Shown here piece after piece: positions 11,394 to 21,674 of a stretch of DNA of 64,000 nucleotides. The position numbers were made by a program, and so were the translations under genes. This stretch comes from Calocera cornea HHB12733 (Eukaryota; Basidiomycota; Dacrymycetes; Dacrymycetales; Dacrymycetaceae), in assembly GCA_001632435.1 (NCBI GenBank), contig KV423914.1:135776-199775 (forward strand), given 5' to 3'. Position 1 is the stretch's first letter; every line of letters starts with the position of its first letter. Below the pieces are notes generated by a model, which worked only from the letters and a program-made list of their open reading frames with translations, was not told where the DNA came from and did not search any database.

Positions 11394-11975
11394 ATGGACA
11401 TGGATTTATTACAAGGTACGTCCTCCCTCTTGGCTGCTCCCAGCCAGCAGCAAGATGTACAGACAGCCCATGCTCATGCGCGCGACAGAGGAGACCTGCC
11501 TGCAAGGGACGTCCAAGGGCGGCCTGCAGCGACCGAACCGGCCCCAAAGTACGTTCCCCCTCTTCATGTAGTTATGCCCAAGAGGCCATTGGGCAGGGAC
11601 TGACCGGCGGCGGCAGAGCTCCCCAGCGCCGAGAAGCCGCTCCTCCCGACGATAATCGTCACGCCCTCCTCGCCCTCCCTGCGCGCGCACGGGCACTTCG
11701 AGTTCCACCACCTGGTGTACGCGCCCCCGCCCCCGCCCCGCGCCCCGCACCCGCTGTTCAAGCCCTTCTCCTCCAACCCCAAGCGCGCGCGCTGGGTCTG
11801 CGCCCTCCTCGCCCTCGCCGCCCTGCTCGTCCTCTGGCACGCCTGGTTCCTCCGCGGCGAGACGCTCGCGGGGACCAGCACGTGGGACATGTACGTCTGG
11901 GAGAGGCTCCGCGAGCTCATGCGCACCCTCGCGCGCGTCCTGGGGCTCGTCACGGAGGAGTTTGTCGAGGCATAG
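11394..11975 (+). CDS. Small single-pass membrane protein, function unknown
   Basis: Not recognised. Proposed exons 11394-11415, 11489-11548 and 11617-11975 give 146 residues with good GTACGT donors and consistent phases. A version skipping the middle exon is also in frame. The last exon encodes LPSAEKPLLPTIIVTPSSP, a proline-rich stretch (YAPPPPPRAPHPLFKPF), a basic patch NPKRARW and one hydrophobic helix of about 20 residues (WVCALLALAALLVLWHAWFL), then an amphipathic C-terminus. Positive charges just before the helix suggest a cytosolic N-terminus. Exon 1 is very short and its start is the weakest part of the model. Confidence 0.55.
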
Positions 11976-12468
11976 CGCGCGGCCACGGACGAGGTAATGT
12001 GTACGTGGTGCCAAGCCCAACGGGTACATAGACGGTGTATATGGACTCTTCTTCGCTTCCCCTTCCCGCTTTCGTTCGTTCGCTCGCTCGCTCGCTTTAG
12101 TGTTCTACGTCGCATTTCTTCCTTAGCGTTGTGATAGTACGGACTACCGGGTCGTATGCATGTCCGCTCCTACTGTACTCATACTCGTGCCTGGAAAACG
12201 GATGGATCCATGATACCCCTGCTGCAGTGCACCGTACTGAACTGCAATGCAACGCACATGGTATGATGGTGCTGTTCGCACAGTCTTATTGCGTGGTTAA
12301 CTGGTTGATTGATTTGGCTTCACTTGCAACGGTACAGGTACAACTATGCGTCCACATCTCAGATACCCCGCGTGCCATGGCCACTCCCCCGGGTGTCGAT
12401 GTACGTGCCCCTAGACAATAGCGTGAGTGTGTGCTCCACTGAGGTACGCTGGCTTGCGCAAGCCGAAC
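11976..12468. other. Convergent intergenic spacer
   Basis: 3' flanks of the small membrane-protein gene and of the SBDS-domain gene. It contains a short TTCG/CTCG tandem stretch at about 12070-12096. No gene is seen. Confidence 0.5.
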
Positions 12469-12879
12469 TCACTTGGACTTGTTCGTATCGCCAAACTTGG
12501 GGTTATTGAGCGACTCGCTCGACTTGAGCGTGCCCTTCTCGAGCATGATCCGCGCCACCTCGTCCTCGTTGCTGGTATCGAACACGGTCTCGAGCGTCTG
12601 CTTCGAGGCCTTGCCGAGCACGCCCTGCGAGCCTTGGTTGCTGTGGTACACGCTGAACCCGTCCAGGATCTCCACGAGGGGGATGGTGCTGAGGCGGGGG
12701 AGGGGGAGCGGACGCGTCAGTCAGCACACGGTCCTTCGCTCGTCCCCGGTGATGAAGGGGGCTTACTGGTCCCCGTCCTTCCACTTCTGGTACGCCGCCG
12801 CGTCGTCGATGACCATGATCATCTCGTCCGTCGACTGCGGGTCGGGCTTGTACACGAGCTGGGAGACGGTCTTGGTCAT
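12469..12879 (-). CDS. RTC3: SBDS N-terminal domain protein, RTC3-like
   Basis: Exons 12879-12767 and 12688-12469 give 110 residues. The protein is a stand-alone FYSH/SBDS N-terminal domain: VYKPDPQSTDEMIMVIDDAA, AAYQKWKDGDHTIPLVEILD, then GFSVYHSNQGSQGVLGKASK followed by QTLETVF and VARIMLEKG. Length and layout match yeast Rtc3/Yhr087w, a 111-residue relative of the ribosome maturation factor SBDS without its C-terminal domains. RTC3 has been linked to RNA metabolism and stress. Assignment rests on the conserved G-x-QG-x-LG-x-ASK block and the single-domain length. Confidence 0.85.
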
Positions 12880-13755
12880 GATGGCTGCTTTCTGGTCTTT
12901 GCGTCGTCGGTTGGGTGGGGGCAGTATCGGTGCTGGTGGGTGGGAGTCGTGAAGGTAAAGGTGATAGGCTGGTCAAATGCGAGTGAAAACGCGTAGAACT
13001 GGTTTGGTCTGCAGACACCACGCCCGCCCAGCCCTGCTCCTTATAGGCTCCGCACACACTGCCTCCGCTCCTCGCCCACCAAGGAGGCAGGGGATGAGCG
13101 TCAGGTGATGTCATCCCCTCCTGCTTCTTCGCACCAGGCAAGTGCGCGCACAGCCACCGGCGCGGGAGCGGGTCGGCGGGTTGCCTTTTTCGGCGGGCTG
13201 ACCATCGCTAAACTGCCAACCGAGCTATATGTGGCTATGTAGCTGCTATAGGGGTCCTAGCACTCATTGCGACCCCCCATGCTACACAGTGCTATCGAGC
13301 ATACTGTTCATGACCCCAAAATCATTTGGATTTCTGTGGCATCAAGACACGTAGACTGTATTGACATACAGACATTCAGAACTTATAGTTTTAGGTATTT
13401 TGTATATGCCTTCTGCGCAGAATTTGCTTGGCCCAAAATGTCCATAGCGCCCATAGCAGCCGTAGGGGACCCCAGCTATCAGGGCCCACTGCATTTTTGT
13501 GATGACTGCTCGTTGCGTGTATGCGCTCATCAGGCAGGGAGTATAGGCGCTATGGCAACTACCGGGATGCGTGTGGAGTCGCTCTTTCCATGGGAGGCGC
13601 ATGCTTGGACACGGCGTGACTTTGCATGGCTCGGACAGTTCACATTACAAGTGGTTACTGCACAAGCAAGCCGGCTCTCTCCGACCGCATCACATGACGC
13701 CTCCCGTTCTGCCCCTAGCCCATCCCGCTCTCCCAGCTCAAGGCAACGCTGCCGC
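12880..13755. other. Gene-free AT-richer stretch
   Basis: 13200-13600 is visibly more AT-rich than its surroundings and contains short inverted and near-repeated motifs (variants of CTATAGGGGTCC and GTAGGGGACCC). It may be a decayed repeat. No coding signal is recognised. Confidence 0.4.
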
Positions 13756-14025
13756 TCAAAACGACTTGTCGGCCACCTGATCCGGCAGCCCCAGGCGCAT
13801 GCCCGTCCACCCCTCGTACTCGGCCTCCTCCAGCATCCGGCACCCGTCGCACAGGCCCGAGCGGGCGTACCGCACCTCCTCCCCGCGCTCGATCTTGTGC
13901 TTGTGCGCCGCGGACGGCGGGACGCTCCCGGAGAGCGCGTCCGTGCACGTGTGCAGCGCGTCGTCGGCGAGCTGCGTGTGCCCGCACAGCGGGTAGACAA
14001 CGATCGTCTGGCTCGTCGTGCACAT
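13756..14025 (-). CDS. Small Cys/His-containing hypothetical protein
   Basis: Single-exon ORF of 89 residues beginning MCTTSQTIVVYPLCGHTQ and ending LPDQVADKSF. It has a CGH motif near the start, a middle Cys (HTCTDAL) and a late CDGC pair, so a small metal-binding fold is possible. The start at 14025 was chosen because upstream sequence carries a stop just before it. The beginning resembles that of another small ORF at 16823-17293 (MCHIPQIVRKYECTHADQ). No known family is recognised. Confidence 0.45.
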   Translation of the reverse strand: MCTTSQTIVVYPLCGHTQLADDALHTCTDALSGSVPPSAAHKHKIERGEEVRYARSGLCDGCRMLEEAEYEGWTGMRLGLPDQVADKSF

Positions 14026-14929
14026 TAGTAGTGTAGAGTACGCTTCTTCGCTGCGGTGCATTGGAGAGCAATAAGCTTGCGTCCGTCGGCGCCTGTCGTG
14101 CACTCACTGTATGAAGCGGGACTCGCGGAATCGTAGTTGCTGTCTGTCCCCCTGTCCCCCGCCCTGTCCACTTGATATACAGCACGCCAAGCCGGGACTA
14201 CAGTGCGGTACAGCAGCACTGTGAACATCATCACGCTCCCACCCTCTGATCACGACTTGCCATGCTCGCCCCCGGAAATGCCGCAGCTCCATCTGCCTTC
14301 CCGCCGATCCCTCCTATCCGACTACCAACTTCCGACTTCCGACTTCCGACTTCCGAATTCCGAATTCCGACGGGTCATAGCCCCCTCGCACGTTCAGCTC
14401 TGCCCCTCTCGGGCGCCCCCTGCACATATGGCGAGCGGCGTCCGATAGACGGGAAGCGTCTGAGATGAGATAGGAGCGCCCTGCAGCGACGTATCAGGCA
14501 CCGCATCGATAGCCCGTCCACCCGTCCATGGGGGCAGCAGCGGCCCCAAGCGGCTTCGAACCTGATAACGGCCCGGCGTGCGATCTCGCCCTGCCCGAGC
14601 GCGACTTATATGGGCGGGGGAAGGAAAGGGAACGCGCTGCTTTGGGTTGCTTTGGGTAAAGGGAGGGCGTCTTCGAATAACGCAATACCAGCTGGTGGGG
14701 CGGCTTCTGCCGAATAATGGAGCGCGAACAACGAGGGCGGAGCGTCCGCTCCGTCGCTGCGCTGGCCAGGAACGGCAAGCCCGTTTATGGCATGAACTCG
14801 CAGCATCCGATTACGGGCATGACCAGCACACATAGATACGACCAAGCCAGGCAATATACAAAACAATAATAACAACAACAATATCGGTGGACGGGCTGAC
14901 CGTGACCGTGAAGGCAACGGTATGCAGTA
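14026..14929. other. Intergenic, with short tandem repeat
   Basis: No recognisable gene. Contains the heptanucleotide tandem repeat at 14328-14369. Confidence 0.4.
14328..14369 (+). repeat. Heptanucleotide tandem repeat
   Basis: Six consecutive 7-bp units: four copies of ACTTCCG followed by two of AATTCCG, which differ only at position 2. Confidence 0.9.
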
Positions 14930-15127
14930 TCAGAGCCCGGGAAAGAGCAGCGGCTTCTTCCTGCTGTCCTTGGCCTTCTTCGCCTTGTCTTCGGACATCT
15001 TCTGCAACCCGTCTTGAAGCGTCTGCAGGACCGACGGGGGTTTGGTGGCCTTCTGCGCTGGGGAGGGCTGGGTGCCCTTGGGCTTGGGCTTGGGCTTGGG
15101 CTTTGCGGGGGGGTTGCTGCTCGACAT
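14930..15127 (-). CDS. Short Lys/Pro-repeat ORF, hypothetical
   Basis: 65 codons starting MSSSNPPAKPKPKPKPKG and continuing with a predicted helix (SVLQTLQDGLQKMSEDKAKK). The Lys-Pro run comes from a short GGGCTT repeat in the DNA. No family is recognised, and it could be a chance ORF or one exon of a larger gene. Confidence 0.25.
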   Translation of the reverse strand: MSSSNPPAKPKPKPKPKGTQPSPAQKATKPPSVLQTLQDGLQKMSEDKAKKAKDSRKKPLLFPGL

Positions 15128-16822
15128 ATTGTGCTGACGCTTGGTCTTGGGTGAGAAGGGGGTCTTGTTGACGTTTGTATACTGTACCACTGGACAGGAC
15201 TTTGAAGAGAGACGTCACCGTGCGCCTGTACTCAAGGTAAGGATGAACCTACTTCCTGCTGCGCTTCCTGGACCTACGGAAGGAGTGGAAACGAGACCTT
15301 CGGACGCTTGGTTTGCCCCCAATTCTCCGTTCGCAGGTGCGCTCTTATACTCCTGGTAAGATGGCCCGATGTCTTACTTCCGAACACGCGGCCAACACTA
15401 CGCCAGCGGCGATATACAGGAGAAAGTCAAGTGATACATTATTGGAGTCAGCGGGCGGGGTTTGAACGGCTGCCGCTACGACAGCCATGGACCGTGGTAC
15501 AGTCGATGCGCAACGCAGTTTATATGATGAAGTGCACTACTACACGCGCCTGGGTCTGCTATTTCCTGTGCTGTAACTCCCGGTTGGGTCGAAATGACGG
15601 CACCAGAGGTCGATGATCTGATCCAGGATGGACGTCTTGCGCTGCTGCAGTGGCAGAGTGTGAACAGCAGTAGGCCGAGCCAGCCCGGCTGTGGCTGGGG
15701 CGGACATCGTCGCGGCCGGGGAAGGGAATCCGAGCTCTGGGGGATCGCTGCTGGGGATGGGCGCACCATCGAGTAGAAAACCGCCGTTCATCGAGAAGTA
15801 GGACATGTTTGAGGAGTGCATGCTGGACCAGGACGTGGGCATTTGATGAGTTTTCCCGTAGTTGGGGCGCTTTGAACTTCCACCGAGGTTAGACGTTGAT
15901 GTGTAATCATCCGACAGGGTAGAATGGAGGTGCTTACTGCTGGTCTGGGAGAGCGGTTCTTCGAGAGAGCTTGGTGTCACTAGCATAGACCCGGAAAACG
16001 AGATAGTTATAGCCATTCCAACTCTAGCTTGCCCGTGGGGTAGCTCCACTTGGAGGAGTTTTCTCCTATCTCAGGCTCTTCCTGTGGAAATATAGACCAA
16101 GCAACGGCAACGTTGGCCGCCCACTGACTTTGTGTCAGGTATGAGAAGTGTGTGTGTGACGACGGGCCAGAGGCCAGGACCCGGGACGTTGGGCAATGGC
16201 ATCGACGGTGATAGTGCGGTTCCACGTGGCGACTGGCTTCCGGATTTCCGCCTCGACAAATGCTAGATCTGTTGAATTTTCGTGGGTCCGAGAAACGAGA
16301 ACACAGCTTTCCATGTCAATGTAACCACCCCCCGAAACTCAAGAGGAGTTGTTGCCAATTGCGGCGGTGACTCAAAGGGAGTTGTTGCCAACATTTGGCA
16401 GAAACTCAGAAGTTCAATGATTGGTGCAACTTGTGGTCGACACGTCTGCGCCGCATTGAGTAAGTATGCACCCATGAACGTCCGTACAGTCGACTGGCGT
16501 GCTGCTGTCCACTCCTCCGTCCGGTGAGACAAATCGCCGCGAGTTGTTGACAGCCAGGGCGTTTCAGCTGCTCAGTCGTCAAGGAACATCCCCATTGTTC
16601 TGACAGCGTAACATGAGCAGGAACACAACAAGTCTGGCTGGCTGATTGCGGTGAATAGATCACTGACCGCTCATGTCAAGCACGCATATCCAGACATCGA
16701 TGACGAAGTCCCGAGAAGACTGGACTGGACGCCGTTTCGCAAGAGGCTGTCCTATGTGCAGAGAAATGGGATGGCATATTCTGTCGGTATTCACTACAGA
16801 CAATGCATAGCTACAACACCGA
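15128..16822. other. Gene-poor region with a weak minus-strand ORF
   Basis: A minus-strand ORF at 15540-16049 encodes a Ser/Pro-rich sequence including QRKTSILDQIIDLWCRHF. A GTAAGC donor inside it suggests an intron, but the splice I tried leads to a stop. No family is recognised. The rest shows only short ORFs. Confidence 0.3.
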
Positions 16823-17293
16823 CTACCATATATCACACTGGGAAAGCTCTTCATGGCCTGGATCACGAACGGGATCCTCCGGCAAGTCGCGTATGCTATG
16901 CTCGCCGACCACGAACGACTGATGGGCGAAGCTGCGCGAGCCATCTTGCGGCGAGCTGATTTTGTCTGGGCGTGCCTGGTGGCCGGCAGGATATGCAGAC
17001 AGAGCAGGTAAAACGGCTGCACTCGATGCAGACGCCGCTCGCGGCCACACGCCCCATTGCCAGCCGGGAGACTTCCCGCCCATGCTGCCCTTGCAGGTCG
17101 GACATTCTCCAGCGATGGCCGCCTCCGTCATCACCCACTGGAACGGCGGGCACATCTGAGGCCGACCAAGCGAGTCCAGCCCGTTCTGGTTGCAGCAGAT
17201 GATGATGAGGGGCGCGGCACCCCTCCTGTCGGCTGGCGTTTGGTCGGCGTGCGTGCATTCGTACTTCCGCACTATTTGGGGGATATGGCACAT
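16823..17293 (-). CDS. Possible small Cys-rich hypothetical protein
   Basis: ORF of 156 codons beginning MCHIPQIVRKYECTHADQ, with paired cysteines (IICCNQ, GECPTCKG). The beginning is like that of the ORF at 13756-14025. The latter half (after about residue 80) is compositionally different, so an unrecognised intron or an earlier end is likely. Function unknown. Confidence 0.35.
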   Translation of the reverse strand: MCHIPQIVRKYECTHADQTPADRRGAAPLIIICCNQNGLDSLGRPQMCPPFQWVMTEAAIAGECPTCKGSMGGKSPGWQWGVWPRAASASSAAVLPALSAYPAGHQARPDKISSPQDGSRSFAHQSFVVGEHSIRDLPEDPVRDPGHEELSQCDIW

Positions 17294-18249
17294 GTTGCTG
17301 CGGGAGTGTTAGCGGCTGCTTGATGGGCAGATCAAGCGGACGACATACGCTTTGACGGAGCGGCCGTGACCTGGAGTCGTTCTTCGATGCTGCGAGTCTT
17401 CCGACAGATGATTGAGTCGTCCACTTTTAAGACCACCCCAGGCCTACTTTATGTGTTAAGCTGCCCATGCAACGCCAGCGGGCATAGAACGGACAAAATA
17501 ATCAGCAACTGTCATATACGGTAAGAAGACTGTGGCAGAGTCCGCTGCACCTCCAGGTTAAGGGCGGATGGCGGCGAGCAGGAGGGTTGGGATCGTTTCG
17601 CCAGCACGCTTGTGCTTAACATATGTATATGTATACTCATGTTGCACCGGCCCCGGGTTGTTGGCCAAAGGGTCGCACACCTCGGTTGCTGTTCCTGTCG
17701 ACCAGTCCCCGTCGCACTTGTGACAAAGCGCATGGGGATGAGACATGAGTAAGGCGGCGACCACTGCAGTCTGTCGCCAACTCGGGCTGACTAACCCAGC
17801 ATTCAGGTTGTTGCTGATCGGCAGGCAGTGAGCACAACCAGCGCCAGTTGTCGTCGCGTACTTTGCGGCGAGGGAGGGGCGCCCAGTGCCTGGGTTGTCC
17901 CGGCACGTGAGTGACGGCGCCCGTCTGCCGCCGGCTTGCACAATAACCAGCTCCGAGTTGTCATGTAGCCACCGGCTGCGGGCGCCCATTACCCGCCGCC
18001 TCCTATGTACAGTACCACTCTTCCAACCCAAGAGCATAGCTTATTCCAAGCCTGTCCATCCATCCAATTACCCAGTCCATGCATATCACGCCAAGCGCAA
18101 CAAGCCGATAAACAGGAAAGAACCGAGTCCGGGTGAGAACCGGGCTGGGCTTGGTGGAAGTTGGTTGGTCGGAAGACGACCGCTGCGCGGTCCCCACTTG
18201 GATCAGGGTCTCTGCTGCGCAACCCAAAATTAGCGATAAGCGTGGCAAA
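17294..18249. other. Intergenic, with weak minus-strand ORF
   Basis: An ORF at 17558-18037 (-) includes ATTTGAGCAHCLPISN and MSHPHALCHKCDGDW, that is C..C and C..H pairs. It could be a third member of the small Cys/His group. No reliable gene model could be made. Confidence 0.25.
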
Positions 18250-18753
18250 TCACGCGCGGGCTTGGGCCCTTGCTGATGCGAGCCAATCACGGCGCAGCCG
18301 CTGTACGGCCCATCTGAGTACCGACAGCGCGGCGTGCAGGATCATTACAGAGAGGGTGAGGATGAGCCAGAACGTTGTGTGCGGTAGGACGGGTTTACTC
18401 GTGGGAGAAACGGGCTTGCCGCTGGTGGCGCGTGCCGTGCGTGGACCAGGCGGTGGGAAATGAAGTGCCGCGGGGTATGACGTCGTGTGTGCACGTGCGA
18501 GCGCTTCCGAATGAATGGGCGGGTCCATTCGCCTCTCTTCCTCGTCCTCCTGCCGTGGTATGGCCCACCTCCCGTTATTTATAGGCCGCCTTTCCTGTGA
18601 AACTGCACTCGCACTCGCTGCGGTGTGGACAGCACAGAGCTGCGATGTCTCGATGGAGGGGGCGCTGATCAGGTCGCCGATCGGGCTGGCTGACGACGTT
18701 GGGAGGGCAGACGACGGGGCGGGTGAGGTGAAGCCGCCTGACGTTATCGACAT
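18250..18753 (-). CDS. Hypothetical single-pass membrane protein
   Basis: ORF of 167 codons. The first 115 residues are Ser/Ala/Pro-rich and polar, followed by one hydrophobic segment (TFWLILTLSVMILHAALSVL) and a basic tail (RRDWLASARAQARA). The layout fits a tail-anchored-like membrane protein. An ORF overlapping its end (18003-18290, -) could be a spliced extension. No family is recognised. Confidence 0.35.
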   Translation of the reverse strand: MSITSGGFTSPAPSSALPTSSASPIGDLISAPSIETSQLCAVHTAASASAVSQERRPINNGRWAIPRQEDEEERRMDPPIHSEALARAHTTSYPAALHFPPPGPRTARATSGKPVSPTSKPVLPHTTFWLILTLSVMILHAALSVLRWAVQRLRRDWLASARAQARA

Positions 18754-19098
18754 TCCAGTCCTGGCCGGGATCGCTTTTCGATGGACATTAATATGACGCC
18801 CGATCTGCTCGTCTCAGCCACTCTCCCTCCCGCGCCGCACTGATTCGCTTACCCACCCCCGGTCTGTCTATTTCCAGCACGGTGACCCAGGCACGCCCGC
18901 GGTTCGCCGCCCACTCGGCGCGCTTCTGAGCAGCAGCGGTCGTGCACGCCTGGCAGGCCTACAGTCGTCGCACCCGCCCTGCTCCGGCTGCGCACTTTCA
19001 TTGCACGCTCCCGCCTTGCTGGGCCATCCCTCTCCCTCGCGACCACCCGGGACATTGGCAGAACAAGAACAACCGCAGGGTGCCGCACAATCACAATC

Positions 19099-21325
19099 AT
19101 GCCGTCCGCCTCCGCCTCCTCCTCCCCCCGGAGCCCACACGCCCCCCTCCTCGCACTACAGAACGACTCGCCCTCTTTACCGTCCCACACAGCCAGACAG
19201 GCACACCAGACACACTCCCGCTCATCCACAATGGACAGGATCGACCAGCTCATGAAGCAGGCCCGCTGGGCGTCGGGCAACAAGTTTCACGGCCTGGGAA
19301 CCAAGCGCGCCGTCATCATCTTCCTGGTCTGCAGCACGGCGCTCATCTTAACAGCTTCTTCATTCTGGGTACCAGTGCGTCCCGTTTCCCTTCTGTAACA
19401 AGTACAAATCTCACAGGACGCGCAGACACCACAGCTCTCCATCCCCGTTTCCACCGCTTCCAAGCAAGTCCCACAACCCGTCTCAGACATCAAATACGAC
19501 CTCGAGCCCCCACCGCGCATCCCGCCCGACCACCTGAACCCCCTGCCGCGGGAGTCGACCCTGCAGGAACGCCTCGCCGCGCTCCGCAACGCGCCCGGCC
19601 TGGGGTGGGAGCAGTCCGACTTTATCCGCTGGAACCTCGAGGTGAGCCCGATCCCAACTTTCCCCCAGCATATAGCTCACTCCCGGGCGGTAGACATGCT
19701 CCGACTTTACAAAGAACCAGAACAAGGACCTGCTCCTGAAGAGCAACCTGATCTGGGCGACGATGAATTCGTGCGTCCCTCTCCTACTCCAACCCTGTCT
19801 AATCCCCCACCGGGGTGTACTGACGAACATCGCAGAACGATGATCTACGAGGTTCGGGAGCGGATGGCCGGCTTCCTCGAGCAGCACTTGGACCGCGGGT
19901 CGTTCGACATCGTCCCTGTTCGCCAGGGCGGCCGGGGACTCGCGGGCGAAGGACGGGGAATCGTCTTCACCGCTGGCAACGCCGTAAGCGACGCACGTGA
20001 TTGGGGTGGTGCTTCGCAGCTGACCTCACTGCTAGGATACGCTATCCCGTGTTGTCTTGACCCTCAAGTACTTGCGGCAGAGTGAGCAGCCGGATTCCTT
20101 CTCAGAGGAAGGGGAAGCTGACTGTATGCGCCCCAGAGCTCAACTGCGACCTCCCCGCAGCGATCTACCACTTCCCGTCGGAGAAGCCGCCGGAGGACTC
20201 GCCGCTCGTCGCCGAGCTCGAGGGGCTCAACGCCAAGCTCGTCGAGGCGGTCGGGACGGTGCGGGACAGCTCCCGTACGAAGAACTACCACCTCAAGGCG
20301 ATGGCGATCGTCGAGTGCGAGTGGGCCGAGGTCATCTACCTCGACTCGGACAACATCCCCGCTGCGGATCCGGCGCTCCTGTTCGACGCGCCGAATTACC
20401 AGCGGCTCGGCGCCATGTTCTGGCCCGACTACTGGAAGACGTCCCCCGTCAATCCCATCTGGCAGATTATCGGCGTGCAGTGCCGCGACGAATGGGAGCA
20501 GGAGGCCGGCCAGATCATCATCGACAAGCGCAGGCATCTCGACGCCATGCTCCTCTCGCTGTACATGCTGCTCGACTGGAAGTTCTGGTACTACTTCTCC
20601 GATGGCGACAAGGATGTTTTCCGGTTCGCCTTCCTCGCGCTGAGGAAGCGGTGGGCGCTCCCGGGTCGGTGGGTCGGCGGCGGCGCGCTTCCGTCCAACT
20701 CAGCCACCGGCTTCTGCGCGCATACAATGGAGCAGTACGACCACACGGGCGAGCCCATGTTCGTCCACTACAACCTGCTCAAGCAGATCCCGAGCGGCAT
20801 CTGGCAGGGATTTACGTAAGTGTTTCCGTTTGTCCCTGTCCGATCGTATCGGAGCTTATGTCTCTCCGCAGCTGGGGCCGCACCAAGCAAGTCAAGGGCT
20901 ACCCAGGGCCCATGATCGAGCCCGGCCCGTACGCACACCACCCGGAGATCAGCCCGAACCGCTCGTCGTACATCGACCCGACCGTGCGCGGACCAGACGA
21001 CGTCGAGGCGGACATGCTGGCGAACGCGGACGACGACGGGAACTGCATCCAGCCCGCCGAGCCCGAGGTCCGCCGCCGCGCCATCCTCGAGAAGGGCATC
21101 CGCGTCTTCTTCCACGGCGGCCAGTGGTCCGCCCTCTGCATCGACTTTGACTGGTCCGACCCGCACCCGAACCGCGACTGGACGCCTGACGGGTCCAACG
21201 AGCTCGGCATCGACTGGAAGGGCAACCCGCTCGAGATCGTCTTCTGGGGAGATGACGCGCGGCTGGGCCACCTCGAGAGCGATGTCTATGGCTTGGGATT
21301 CGTCCCCGGCGCACCTGGCTTCTGA
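19099..21325 (+). CDS. Golgi alpha-mannosyltransferase, MNN1/MNN2 family (Mannosyl_trans3)
   Basis: Type II membrane glycosyltransferase expected to add mannose from GDP-mannose to glycans in the Golgi. Exons are 19099 (or 19231)-19374, 19417-19641, 19721-19770, 19836-19983, 20036-20081, 20137-20815 and 20872-21325. This gives 625 residues, or 581 from the ATG at 19231 (MDRIDQLMKQARW), which may be the true start. One signal anchor (RAVIIFLVCSTALILTASSF) precedes a proline-rich stem. The catalytic part has GIVF-AGN, then DTLSRVVLTLKYLRQ, VYHF-like AIYHFPSE, the DxD site in AEVIYLDSDNIPAADPALLF, AMFWPDYWKTSPVNPIWQII and SGQ-like QEAGQIIIDKRRHLDAMLLS. These motifs typify the MNN2-type family. 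Substrate linkage cannot be told from sequence. Confidence 0.9.
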
Positions 21326-21674
21326 GCATTCGATAGAACATACACGGACTAATCCCACCCCCGCATTCTGGCATCCCTACACCCGCTTGGCATTATTTAT
21401 CCTTATTGGGAGGCTCGGCGTATACAGTATATAGTGTACTTTTAGGATCGGCTTCGTTCGCACGCAGCGATAGACTTGTAGCATCTTCGCATTCCATGTT
21501 TGTAAACGCTCGTTTGTATGGCGGACAGGCAAACAAGACAAACGAAGCATATCGTGCCCACACGCAGCCTGCGAGTCATCATCATGAATTTTGGTATCTA
21601 GGATGCGTAGCGAGGTAGAACAAGTCCTAGTACAGGACAGCAGCATATCGGGAAGAAGCGCGAGACGTGATCGA
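21326..21674. other. Convergent 3' spacer
   Basis: AT-richer 3' flank shared by the mannosyltransferase gene (+) and NSP1 (-). No gene is seen. Confidence 0.5.

Noticed and set aside
10397..12031. 544-codon plus-strand ORF across the WDR89-like gene start and the divergent promoter
   Set aside because: Runs through antisense WD40 coding sequence, promoter and the introns of the next gene without any recognisable domain; long ORFs are expected by chance at this GC content.
15440..15500. tRNA-like GTTCAAACC motif on the minus strand
   Set aside because: The T-arm-like sequence is not accompanied by an acceptor stem, D arm or anticodon arm.
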